NCBI GenBank assembly: GCA_028281465.1
Contig: JANQJV010000038.1
Span: 1-38,924 of the forward strand
DNA: 38,924 nucleotides
Direction of reading: 5' to 3'
DNA from: Azospirillaceae bacterium
GTDB taxonomy: Bacteria; Pseudomonadota; Alphaproteobacteria; Azospirillales; Azospirillaceae
The position numbers and the translations under genes were made by a program. Below the pieces are notes generated by a model. The model had not been told where the DNA came from. It did not search any database and saw only the letters and a program-made list of their open reading frames with translations. Positions 24,017 to 31,416 of the stretch are shown one piece after another; position 1 is the first letter of the stretch, and every line of letters starts with the position of its first letter.

Positions 24017-25270
24017 TCAGCGCGACAGGACGGACTCCACCAGTGCTTGGCTGTGCTCGACCACTTTGGACAGCCCAATGCCGGCCACATAGTTTCCGGC
24101 CAGATGGAGATTTTCCGGCAAAACCATCATCGCCATCGTTTGCTCGAGGTCGGGCGTGTAATAAGGCAGGGCCTTCGGCCAGCGCTTGACATGCACCCCT
24201 TTCGGCGTTGCCGCCATGCCGGTCAGCCGGCGACGCTCAGTGTGCAACAGTTCCTGCAATGCCGAGTCAGTCATATCAACGGTTTCCGGACTGCGCTCGC
24301 CACCATAGATCCATGTCTCCGACCGATATTGACTCTGTCTGGGAAAGATGATGTCATTAAAGATAACGCCCAGGGCGCGGAATCCCTGGTCGCGCGCGAA
24401 CAAGCAGCCGAAGCCCTGCAGATCGCCTGGCGCATGCTCGTACCAAGCGCACACCACGGTGAGCGACAGCATCTCTAAGCCATCGAGCTGTTCAGCGGCC
24501 GCTGGAGCCACAGCCCGGATGACCGGGACGGCCTGACGCGCCGAGGTGGCAACGATGCAGGGGTGATCCAGGTCGTCGAGCGAAAGCTGCCGTCGTGTGT
24601 TCAGATGCAGGGCGACACCACGCGCGCGCAAAGTCGCTTCCAGCTTACTGATCAGATCGACGAACCCAGCCCGCGGCGTGACCGTCCGCGTCTTGATACG
24701 GGTTGGCTGGCGCTTCACGGCCGGATCGAAGAACCGACCCAAAATCAGCGATGCACTCAACCGTTCGATCTCTCCGGCATAAATGCCAGCCAAAGCCGGG
24801 GCCAGTAGGTAGTCTGCTGCCCCCTGGCCAAGGTGGCGCCGGCCCCAGTCGGCAACGGTTTCCCCAGCGGCCGGGCGCAGGCCGCGCCGGTTGAGCAGAA
24901 AACGGCCGACACCCTGCGCCAATGCGACAGCCTCACCGGCACCGAGCGGGAACTGCCGCGGCCGGCCGCGGTAAATGTAGCGCTTGCGACTGCGTTTATC
25001 CGCCTCCAACAATTCGGCACCAACGTCACCGCACAGGGCTTCCCACTCGACCTGGTTGATGACGGCGCGGGCCGCTTCCTCGGCCAAACCCCAAGGCGTT
25101 TCCACCGTATTCAAGAGACCGCCGAACCGGTCGGACGCCTCGAACAGCTCCACGGCAAGGCCGGGTCGCCGGGAGGCGGCCAACGCGCAGGCCAAGCCGG
25201 CCATGCCTCCCCCGATGATGGTCAGACGCTGAGCTGCAGACAACGACGGAGAGCCTTGAATGGTCGACAT
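24017..25270 (-). CDS. FAD-dependent protoporphyrinogen-oxidase-like protein
   Basis: 417 residues. N-terminal dinucleotide-binding motif LTIIGGGMAGLACALAASRR followed by VELFEASDRFGGLLNT, then the amine-oxidase-family middle and C-terminal LHLAGNYVAGIGLSKVVEHS, which binds FAD. Within the superfamily the segment RKRYIYRGRPRQFPLG and the block LAPALAGIYAGEIERLSAS resemble oxygen-dependent protoporphyrinogen oxidases (HemY/HemG type) of haem synthesis. ATG 25270 is used; an ATG at 25306 would extend it by 12 residues. About 100 bases downstream of the MaoC-Pta gene on the same strand. Exact substrate less certain than the flavoprotein family. Confidence 0.75.
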   Translation of the reverse strand: MSTIQGSPSLSAAQRLTIIGGGMAGLACALAASRRPGLAVELFEASDRFGGLLNTVETPWGLAEEAARAVINQVEWEALCGDVGAELLEADKRSRKRYIYRGRPRQFPLGAGEAVALAQGVGRFLLNRRGLRPAAGETVADWGRRHLGQGAADYLLAPALAGIYAGEIERLSASLILGRFFDPAVKRQPTRIKTRTVTPRAGFVDLISKLEATLRARGVALHLNTRRQLSLDDLDHPCIVATSARQAVPVIRAVAPAAAEQLDGLEMLSLTVVCAWYEHAPGDLQGFGCLFARDQGFRALGVIFNDIIFPRQSQYRSETWIYGGERSPETVDMTDSALQELLHTERRRLTGMAATPKGVHVKRWPKALPYYTPDLEQTMAMMVLPENLHLAGNYVAGIGLSKVVEHSQALVESVLSR

Positions 25271-25371
25271 GGTGCACGAACGGTCCGGGTCTAGGTCTTG
25301 GAGCAACGACCGACCATACGGCGTGCCGTCCGGACCGGCAATCGCGCCGTAGACCGATCTCCCCTGACCGT

Positions 25372-26802
25372 TCAGCGCAACGGCGACTTGGCGTGGACGT
25401 ACAGCGCGGACACGGCACAGGAGGCAAAGCGCGTGCGCGCGTCGTCGGCGCGGCTGGTCAGGATGATCGGCACGCGAGCGCCGAGCACGACACCAGCACC
25501 TTCGGCATTCGCCACGTAGGCGAGTTGCTTGGCGACCATGTTGCCGGATTCAAGATCGGGCACGACGAGAACGTCGGCGCGTCCGGCCACCGGTGACGGC
25601 CGGCCCCATCTCTGCGCCATCTCTTCACTCACGGCCAGATCGAAGGTCAGTGGACCGTCCAACACACCACCGGTGATCTGGCCGCGCTCGGCCATCTTGC
25701 ACAGGATCGCCGCTTCCAGGGTCGAATCCACCTTGGGCTTGAGCGTATCGAAGGCCGCCAGCACGGCCACCTTGGGCGTGGCCACCCCCAACGCCTGCGC
25801 CATATCAATGGCGTTCTGGCAAATGCTGACCTTCGCTTCCAGGTCCGGTGCAATGTTGATGGCCGCATCGGTGATCAGCAATGGCTTCGGATAAGTCGGC
25901 ACGGACATGACGAAGACGTGACTGATACGCCGCTCGGTGCGCAGACCTTTGGTCTTGTCGACGACGGCGCCCATGATCTCGTCGGTGTGCAGACTGCCCT
26001 TCATCAGCGCCTTGACCTGGCCGCTGCGGGCCAAAGCGACGGCTTGGGCGGCCGCGGCGTGGCTGTGCTCGACATCGACCATCTCATAGGGGGCGAGATC
26101 GATGCCGGCCGCCTCGGCAGCCATGCGGATGCGGCTCTCGGGGCCGACCAGCACCGGGTCGATCAGCCTGGCGACTGCCGCATCGGTGGCTCCTTTCAAC
26201 GACTGCGCGTCGCACGGGTGGACGACGGCGGTGGGCAATGCCGGCAGCCCATCACACAGTCGCAGCAACGCCTCCTGGCCATCGTTGCGCAGCACCTGCA
26301 GTTGCACCGGCGCGACCCGCCGGCCTGCGCGCTTGTCCACCGGTGCGATCACCTCGGCAATCCCGGTCACCACATCGTCGCCGTCCTGGTTGAAGCACCG
26401 GCACTCCATCACGACGATCCGGGTGTCCGGCCGCTTTTCGCGCACCGTCACCCGCGCGGTCAACGTGTCGCCGACCGAAAGAGGCCCGCGGAACCGCAGG
26501 CTCTGGCCGACATAGTCGGTCCCGAGACCGGGCAGCCGCGTGGCCAGTACGGCGGAGATCAACGCGCCCCCCCATAGGCTGTGCCCGACCACCCCTTGCC
26601 CGGCCTGGAACGACGGGTCCAAATGGGTCGGGTTGAAGTCGCCGGATGCGGCGGCGAACAGTTCGATATCCCGCTGCCCCAGGGTGCGGGTCAGGCTGGC
26701 CGACTGGCCAGGCTGCAGGTCGTCGAACGGAACGTTTTCGAACACCACGTCCGCGCCGGGATCGGCGCTCCCGTAGGCTTGGGACGGATATGCTTGGGAC
26801 AT
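25372..26802 (-). CDS. Bifunctional MaoC-like enoyl-CoA hydratase / phosphate acetyltransferase
   Basis: 476 residues. N-terminal MaoC hot-dog domain (about 15-160): SLTRTLGQRDIELFAAASGD, FNPTHLDPSFQAGQGVVGHS with the hydratase Asp/His motif, VGQSLRFRGPLSVGDTLTAR. C-terminal phosphate acetyl/butyryltransferase domain (about 170-475): VDVEHSHAAAAQAVALARSG, ALMKGSLHTDEIMGAVVDK, LITDAAINIAPDLEAK, VLVVPDLESGNMVAKQLAYV. This fusion is common in alphaproteobacteria and links acyl-CoA handling with acyl-phosphate formation. The ATG at 26802 matches the fusion's usual start; the frame before it is shadow sequence running into the mmcB region. Confidence 0.88.
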   Translation of the reverse strand: MSQAYPSQAYGSADPGADVVFENVPFDDLQPGQSASLTRTLGQRDIELFAAASGDFNPTHLDPSFQAGQGVVGHSLWGGALISAVLATRLPGLGTDYVGQSLRFRGPLSVGDTLTARVTVREKRPDTRIVVMECRCFNQDGDDVVTGIAEVIAPVDKRAGRRVAPVQLQVLRNDGQEALLRLCDGLPALPTAVVHPCDAQSLKGATDAAVARLIDPVLVGPESRIRMAAEAAGIDLAPYEMVDVEHSHAAAAQAVALARSGQVKALMKGSLHTDEIMGAVVDKTKGLRTERRISHVFVMSVPTYPKPLLITDAAINIAPDLEAKVSICQNAIDMAQALGVATPKVAVLAAFDTLKPKVDSTLEAAILCKMAERGQITGGVLDGPLTFDLAVSEEMAQRWGRPSPVAGRADVLVVPDLESGNMVAKQLAYVANAEGAGVVLGARVPIILTSRADDARTRFASCAVSALYVHAKSPLR

Positions 26803-26967
26803 CGCGTGGATCGCCACCGGGTTGGAGAAAGATGGACGGGTCGCACCGGAACCCCCGTCCCAACCGCCATGGCCGGGACGCCCTGTATCTTGTTGCGCCG
26901 CAGCATAGGCGCAAGACGTGGCTGCCGGTGGTAAGCGAGAAAGCCCTCCAGCGCTCGCGGGACGACC

Positions 26968-27438
26968 ATGGCTGACGGAACCGAAACCGACGGAACCGGG
27001 CTGTCCGGGGCGGCGCGCATCCTGCGCGGTGTCCGCCGGGCCCTGTTCGAGCAGGGCTATCGAAGCCTGCCCGAAGTCACCCTGAAATCCGGCCGCCGGG
27101 CTGATGTGCTGGCGGTGAATGCCGCTCACGAGTTGATGATCGTGGAGATCAAGAGCTCACTGATCGACTTCCGCACCGATCGGAAATGGCCGGAATACCG
27201 GGACTGGTGCGACCGCTTCTGCTTCGCCGTCAACGCCGACTTCCCGGCCGACGTTATCCCGGAGGACTGCGGTCTTTGGCTCGCCGACGGATACGGTGCG
27301 GCGCTCCTGCGGACACCGCCGCTCCATAGGGTGGCACCGACCCGCCGCCGCGCCGTGCTGCTCACTCTGGCCCTGACCGCCTGCTCCCGCCTGCACCGGC
27401 TCGACGATCCCTGGGTGGGTGCAGCCGACGGCGGCTGA
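26968..27438 (+). CDS. mmcB: MmcB family DNA repair protein
   Basis: 156 residues. The family core is evident: ILRGVRRALFEQGYRSLPEV, RADVLAVNAAHELMIVEIKS with the nuclease-like Asp/Glu-x-Lys pattern, DFRTDRKWPEYRDWCDRFCF and FPADVIPEDCGLWLADGYGA. MmcB is a conserved, SOS-linked alphaproteobacterial repair protein with a PD-(D/E)XK-like fold. Divergent from the MaoC-Pta gene with a 165-base gap. Together with DUF1127 this is one of the better taxonomic markers in the window. Confidence 0.88.
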   Translation: MADGTETDGTGLSGAARILRGVRRALFEQGYRSLPEVTLKSGRRADVLAVNAAHELMIVEIKSSLIDFRTDRKWPEYRDWCDRFCFAVNADFPADVIPEDCGLWLADGYGAALLRTPPLHRVAPTRRRAVLLTLALTACSRLHRLDDPWVGAADGG

Positions 27439-27827
27439 CCGGGCTCCGGTACCGGGCCACGTCGACGCCGGCCCACGGACAGACCCCCAGCATGGCCCGG
27501 TCCAACCCCGGCGCCACCGCAGAGGAAGATGCACGACAATGACACCCGTGCGCATCAGGCTTTGGGCGACCGAACGCCTGGCGAGGTTTTCGAAGCCGGC
27601 GCCGGCCTGTGGATCTGTGGACGATCGGCTCTGCCGACCGGCTGCGCTTCCCCCATGGTCCCGACAAACAGTGTTCCCATGGAAAGACCGGAGCACGGCC
27701 CCATGGGGAAATGCTTGCCTTCGCCCACATACCCACAGGCCCAACAATATCTACAAAGAACTGATTCCATACCATGAGAAAAAGTGCCAAAAGGCTTCTT
27801 GGATCCTGCCAAACGAGCTTGCCCAAG
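27439..27827. other. Gene-free stretch before the toxin-antitoxin cassette
   Basis: No supported gene. Open frames on both strands have unnatural composition. There are short CCATGG palindromes (27656-27710) and a few TGTGGA/CCCACA words, but no arrangement that supports an origin or operator. It is probably degraded mobile DNA like the neighbouring segment. Confidence 0.4.
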
Positions 27828-27899
27828 GGTCCAACCATTGGCGGCACTCTCTCTTAACTCAGGCCCACCCCTGTCCAAACGGTGGGGTCCACCTCACCC
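27828..27899 (-). repeat. Left 72-bp inverted repeat, IS-end-like
   Basis: The reverse complement of 28597-28668 with a single mismatch over 72 bases (one C/T difference near 27870). Read on the minus strand it begins TGAGGTGGACCCC and continues into CGTTTGGACA, which resembles the terminal sequence of IS3-family elements. No transposase reading frame follows it. Confidence 0.85.
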
Positions 27900-27957
27900 C
27901 CTGACTGGTACCTATGAGGCGGTTGCAAACCTCGGATATCTATGAGAGAATTCAAGA

Positions 27958-28140
27958 ATGGATACACCCACAAACCCACCGAACGCTGATCTTTGGCTAA
28001 AGCCTTCAACGGCAGATTCGACATCTGAATCTGGCTATGAAGAGTGGTTGGCAGCTGAGATTGAAGCGGGCTGCGCAGAGTTGGACGCCGGACAAGGTAT
28101 TCCTGCTGAACAGGTCTGGAAGACGCTCGGTCTTGAATGA
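27958..28140 (+). CDS. Antitoxin of a ParE/RelE-type module
   Basis: A 60-residue acidic protein. The second half, GYEEWLAAEIEAGCAELDAG followed by IPAEQVWKTLGLE, matches the C-terminal toxin-binding region of short antitoxins (Glu-rich helix, GIPAEEV-W). The N-terminal DNA-binding part is short and not clearly ribbon-helix-helix. Its stop overlaps the toxin start by four bases (ATGA), the usual arrangement of such operons. Lower GC than its surroundings. Encoded between the two 72-bp inverted repeats. Confidence 0.75.
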   Translation: MDTPTNPPNADLWLKPSTADSTSESGYEEWLAAEIEAGCAELDAGQGIPAEQVWKTLGLE

Positions 28141-28424
28141 GAGTTATCTTCTCACCGCGTTCAATCATCCGTTTACGGGAAATTCAAGCGTATATTGCGT
28201 ACGACAATATGACTGCAGCGGTAGGTGTCGTGACGCGCATTCGGCAAACAGCAGAAAGGCTTGCGTCCTTTCCAATGAGTGGACCGGAGTGGGATGCCCG
28301 CTCCCGTGCGATCGTTGTCCCTGGCCTTCCGTACCGTATTCACTATCGGATTGATGAGGCGGCGGGCGTCGTGGAGATCATCACGGTCGTGCACACCCGG
28401 CAAAAGCCTCCGCAACTTCACTGA
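28137..28424 (+). CDS. ParE/RelE-family toxin
   Basis: 95 residues, the usual size for the RelE/ParE superfamily. Family features: FSPRSIIRLREIQAYIAYDN at the N-terminal helices, AVGVVTRIRQTAERLASFPM, GPEWDARSRAIVVPGLPYRI with the conserved Arg and P-YRI strand, and IITVVHTRQKP as the closing H-x-R strand. ParE members poison gyrase and RelE members cut mRNA; these features fit ParE slightly better, but the target cannot be fixed. Coupled to the antitoxin by an ATGA overlap. Confidence 0.85.
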   Translation: MRVIFSPRSIIRLREIQAYIAYDNMTAAVGVVTRIRQTAERLASFPMSGPEWDARSRAIVVPGLPYRIHYRIDEAAGVVEIITVVHTRQKPPQLH

Positions 28425-28596
28425 TTTCCTAGTTCAGTCCGCTCTCGTTGAGCTAGAGACATTAGTGACTAGTCCCAAAGAGCGCGCGCGCAAACATCAA
28501 TTTACAGGGAAAAGATGTAAATACCCCAGAACTCGTTGCGCTCTTGTATTCAGCCCCCCGGTCTGCGGTACCGCCGTCTGGTTCGCCCCGCGGAAC

Positions 28597-28668
28597 GGGT
28601 GAGGTGGACCCCACCGTTTGGACAGAGGTGGGCCTGAGTTAAGAGAGAGTGCCGCCAATGGTTGGACC
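28597..28668 (+). repeat. Right 72-bp inverted repeat, IS-end-like
   Basis: Partner of 27828-27899 (71 of 72 bases in common, opposite orientation). Its outer edge at 28668/28669 is the exact point where the similarity of the minus-strand Abi-like frame to its family stops. No target duplication is visible beside the two outer edges (GCCCAA on the left, TGGAGA on the right). Confidence 0.85.
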
Positions 28669-29069
28669 TGGAGACTCTTCTCGTAGTCAGCAACAAGGGG
28701 ACGATTAAAAATCGGTTCGTGATGAGCAATTCTGTTACGGAATGTTCGAAGATCATCCAGGGGTCGGTGAACCTTCGCGCGGAGCTTTCGGACGTGAGGG
28801 AAAGCGCGGTGCAGTGCCGGACGCCAAAGGGTCATCTCGTAGTTCGCGCGGGGTGTCCCGGCACCGCCGACTGACCCACCTCTTCCAAGCAGGGAAACCC
28901 AGAACCCAAACGCTAGTGACGCCACGACATGCGGTGGATCGATCGGATATCGTCGGCGCAATCCGTCACTCTTTGCGTCGTCGAGGCGCCTTTTGGCACC
29001 CAAATCCAAAATGCAACGCGGGTTGTCGTACCAGCTCGGTCCGAAGGTGATCGAGAGCTGCCGATGCAT
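28669..29069 (-). pseudogene. Abi-like (Abi_2 type) gene fragment, cut by the inverted repeat
   Basis: The minus-strand frame from 29069 gives about 130 residues with the hallmarks of Abi-like proteins: ITFGPSWYDNPRC, VVASLAFGFWVSLLGRGGS, YEMTLWRPALHRAFPHVRK, and LRTFRNRIAHHEPIFNRPLV, containing the R-x4-6-H-like RNxIAHHE motif of HEPN domains. The usual N-terminal ~100 residues are missing, and after DYEKSLQ the frame enters the 72-bp repeat and loses similarity. The family includes phage-abortive-infection proteins. Here the gene is broken at both ends, most likely by the cassette insertion and a deletion. Confidence 0.75.
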
Positions 29070-29248
29070 GGCCTGGAATCCACCTATGAAAATCTTGGTG
29101 CGCCCCGGACCCGCCTCTGCCGCAAGGTATGCGACCGGGGTTTTGTTTTTTTGGCTCGGTCTTGACCGACACAGAGGCTAGAGAGGTCGCTACAGTTTAC
29201 GAGCACGTCTGGGAGAACGATGCCCGGCCGGCACACCGGTCCGCTGAT

Positions 29249-30334
29249 TCAACGCCACACCTCGGCCGGGATGCACACCGTGCCGGAGCCGATTTTACGC
29301 GCAGTCCGGATGAGACCGGCGGAGTGGACGGTGATACCGTGCGCCCCGGTCTCGTGGCGGAACTGGACGTCGATGAAGCCGGAGGGGTGCTCGAGACGGA
29401 CGAAGGTCGGCTGCCCCGCCGGCATCGGCACCAGACCGTCGGCGACCGTACCCGGCGCCAGCAGGGCAGCGCCGGTGCAGATGGACCCAGTGACGGCGTA
29501 GGTCGGATGGCATTTCCACGGCATGAAGTAACGCGCCGCCACCGTGCCGTCGCCGCGCGGGGCCGCCAATACCGCCACCTTGGGCACCACGGATTTGGAG
29601 ACAGCGCCCAGCCCCATGCGTTCGCCCGCGGCGATGCGGACCGGTTCCAGACGCGCGAAGAAATCCGTGTTCGCATCCAGCTCGTCGCGACTCTCATACC
29701 CGCTGAGACCAAAGCTCTCCGCCCGCGCGATCACCATGGGCACGGCGACATCGATGCAGGTAACGGGAACACCGTCGATCACATCGCGGGGGCGACCGGT
29801 CGGAAACAGCCGACCGGTCTTGGAACCGACCACATCCATGAAGTCGAGCAGCACCGGCGCCGCCGTCCCCGGCACACCGTCGATGCGCGTGCCGCCCGCA
29901 TACTCGACCATCCCACCGGGTGTCTGCACCACGGAATTGACGAAGGAATCGGTGTTTGTGTTGCGGATGCGCACCCGCGTCTCGCCGTCGGTGGCCGGCA
30001 CCATCCCCATCTCGATGCCGGCCGGGCCGACACCGGCGAGGATGTTGCCGCAGCTTGGGCTGAAATCCACCGACGCTTCGCAGGCGTGCACCTGGGCGAA
30101 AAAGAAATCGATGTCGGCCCGGGCGTCGGCGGACGGCGACAGCATGGCGACCTTGCTGGTCGTCGGTTGACCGCCGCCGAGACCGTCGACCTGCAGGGGC
30201 GTGCCGGCTCCCATGGCGGCGATCAAGACCGCAGCCAGGGTGTCCCGGTCCGCCGGCAAGTCGGCGGCGTTGAAGTAAAGACCACGTGACGTGCCACCGC
30301 GCATGATGATCGCTGGAATCTCGCGCTGACTCAT
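29249..30334 (-). CDS. PrpF-family isomerase, 4-oxalomesaconate-tautomerase-like
   Basis: 361 residues from ATG 30334, preceded by GGGAGGACAAGC. The PrpF/AcnD-accessory superfamily (diaminopimelate-epimerase fold) is clear: PAIIMRGGTSRGLYFNAADL, GLGGGQPTTSKVAMLSPS, VDFSPSCGNILAGVGPAGIE with the conserved SxxCGN Cys, and the matching C-terminal PWKCHPTYAVTGSICTGAAL. Members shift double bonds in unsaturated tricarboxylic or related acids (4-oxalomesaconate, 2-methylaconitate, trans-aconitate). The start overlaps the stop of the dehydrogenase gene (ATGA), so the two act in one pathway. Last gene of the transporter operon. Confidence 0.88.
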   Translation of the reverse strand: MSQREIPAIIMRGGTSRGLYFNAADLPADRDTLAAVLIAAMGAGTPLQVDGLGGGQPTTSKVAMLSPSADARADIDFFFAQVHACEASVDFSPSCGNILAGVGPAGIEMGMVPATDGETRVRIRNTNTDSFVNSVVQTPGGMVEYAGGTRIDGVPGTAAPVLLDFMDVVGSKTGRLFPTGRPRDVIDGVPVTCIDVAVPMVIARAESFGLSGYESRDELDANTDFFARLEPVRIAAGERMGLGAVSKSVVPKVAVLAAPRGDGTVAARYFMPWKCHPTYAVTGSICTGAALLAPGTVADGLVPMPAGQPTFVRLEHPSGFIDVQFRHETGAHGITVHSAGLIRTARKIGSGTVCIPAEVWR

Positions 30335-31413
30335 GCTTGTCCTCCCTGGAGCGCACCCATGACCCGGTCGGTGAAGGCGGCGGTGCCCAGGGCCCCACCC
30401 AAATCGGCCGTCCGCGTGACCGGTTTGGCCAGAACGGTGTCCAAGGCCTGTTCGATCGCCCGCCCGGCTGCCACCAGCCGCCCATCGCCACCGCGCTGGC
30501 CGAGCCAAGACAGCAGCATGGCGGCCGAGCCGATCAGGGACGACGGATTGGCCCGACCCGTGCCCGCCAGGTCAGGGGCCGAGCCGTGCTGGGCCTGCGC
30601 CACACCGTGGTCGTCACCGGCGTTCAGCGACGCCGCGAGGCCAAGGCCGCCGGCCATCTCCGAGGCTTGGTCGGACAGGATGTCACCGAACATGTTGGTG
30701 GTCACGACGACGTCGAATTGGGCCGGGTCACGGATCAGATGCGCCGCCGCCGCGTCGACCAGCATTTCGGTATAGCCGATGCCCGGGTGCCGGGCCGCCA
30801 CGGCGCGCACTTCCTCCAGGAACACCCCGTCGGACACCCGCAACACATTGGCCTTGTGCACCGCCGTCACTCGCTGGCCCGAACGGGCGGCAGCCAGAGC
30901 GAAGGCGCGTTCGGCGATGCGCCGCGACGCGGCCGACGTCACTCGGCGTATCGCCAAAGCAACGCCCGGTACCGGCATGAACTCGCCCGGTCCCTGGTGC
31001 AGGTTGCGGTCGGCGTAGAACCCCTCCAGGTTTTCGCGCACGATCACCAGATCGAAGCGGGTGGTCACCTTGGTCGGCACCCCGGGGCGTGTGCGGGCCG
31101 GGCGGATGTTGGCGTACAGGTCGAGGGCCCGGCGCAAGGCGCCGGACGGGTTGATGCCCCCCTCCGCCACCGGCGGATAGTCGTTGTGCGACACCGGCCC
31201 CAGGATGATGCCGTCGGCAGCGCGGGCGGCGGCAAGCACCGGCTCGGGCAAGGTGGTACCGTGCCGGTCCAGCGCCGCGAAGCCGATCGCAGCTTCATCA
31301 ATCCGCACCGCGACACCGGTCCGTGCTAGGGCGGCGCGGGTGACCGCGACGGCGGCAGCGGTGATCTCCGGGCCGATGCCGTCCCCAGGCAGAGCGAGCA
31401 AGGTGAGCGTCAT
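30331..31413 (-). CDS. Isopropylmalate/isocitrate-type beta-decarboxylating dehydrogenase
   Basis: 360 residues. Family motifs: LLALPGDGIGPEI, NIRPARTRPGVP, VIVRENLEGFYADRN with the RENxEG loop, TAVHKANVLRVSDGVF with catalytic Lys, FDVVVTTNMFGDILSDQASE with the metal-binding Asp pair, and AQHGSAPDLAGTGRANPSS for the cofactor. The RENLEG/YAD version is closer to isocitrate, homoisocitrate and tartrate-type enzymes than to leucine-pathway LeuB, and no leuCD is near. It sits between a tricarboxylate-type transporter and a PrpF-like isomerase, so it probably oxidatively decarboxylates the imported hydroxy-acid. Confidence 0.87.
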   Translation of the reverse strand: MTLTLLALPGDGIGPEITAAAVAVTRAALARTGVAVRIDEAAIGFAALDRHGTTLPEPVLAAARAADGIILGPVSHNDYPPVAEGGINPSGALRRALDLYANIRPARTRPGVPTKVTTRFDLVIVRENLEGFYADRNLHQGPGEFMPVPGVALAIRRVTSAASRRIAERAFALAAARSGQRVTAVHKANVLRVSDGVFLEEVRAVAARHPGIGYTEMLVDAAAAHLIRDPAQFDVVVTTNMFGDILSDQASEMAGGLGLAASLNAGDDHGVAQAQHGSAPDLAGTGRANPSSLIGSAAMLLSWLGQRGGDGRLVAAGRAIEQALDTVLAKPVTRTADLGGALGTAAFTDRVMGALQGGQA

Positions 31414-31416
31414 TGC

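Noticed and set aside
27600..27760. TGTGGA/CCCACA words that might be DnaA boxes
   Set aside because: They deviate from the TTATNCACA consensus at several positions, are not regularly spaced and no AT-rich unwinding region or replication gene is near.
29090..29160. CCCCGG...CCGGGG followed by a T-run (29137-29153), possible terminator
   Set aside because: The stem is only six pairs with a loop of about 26 bases, and no plus-strand gene ends just upstream; too weak to call.
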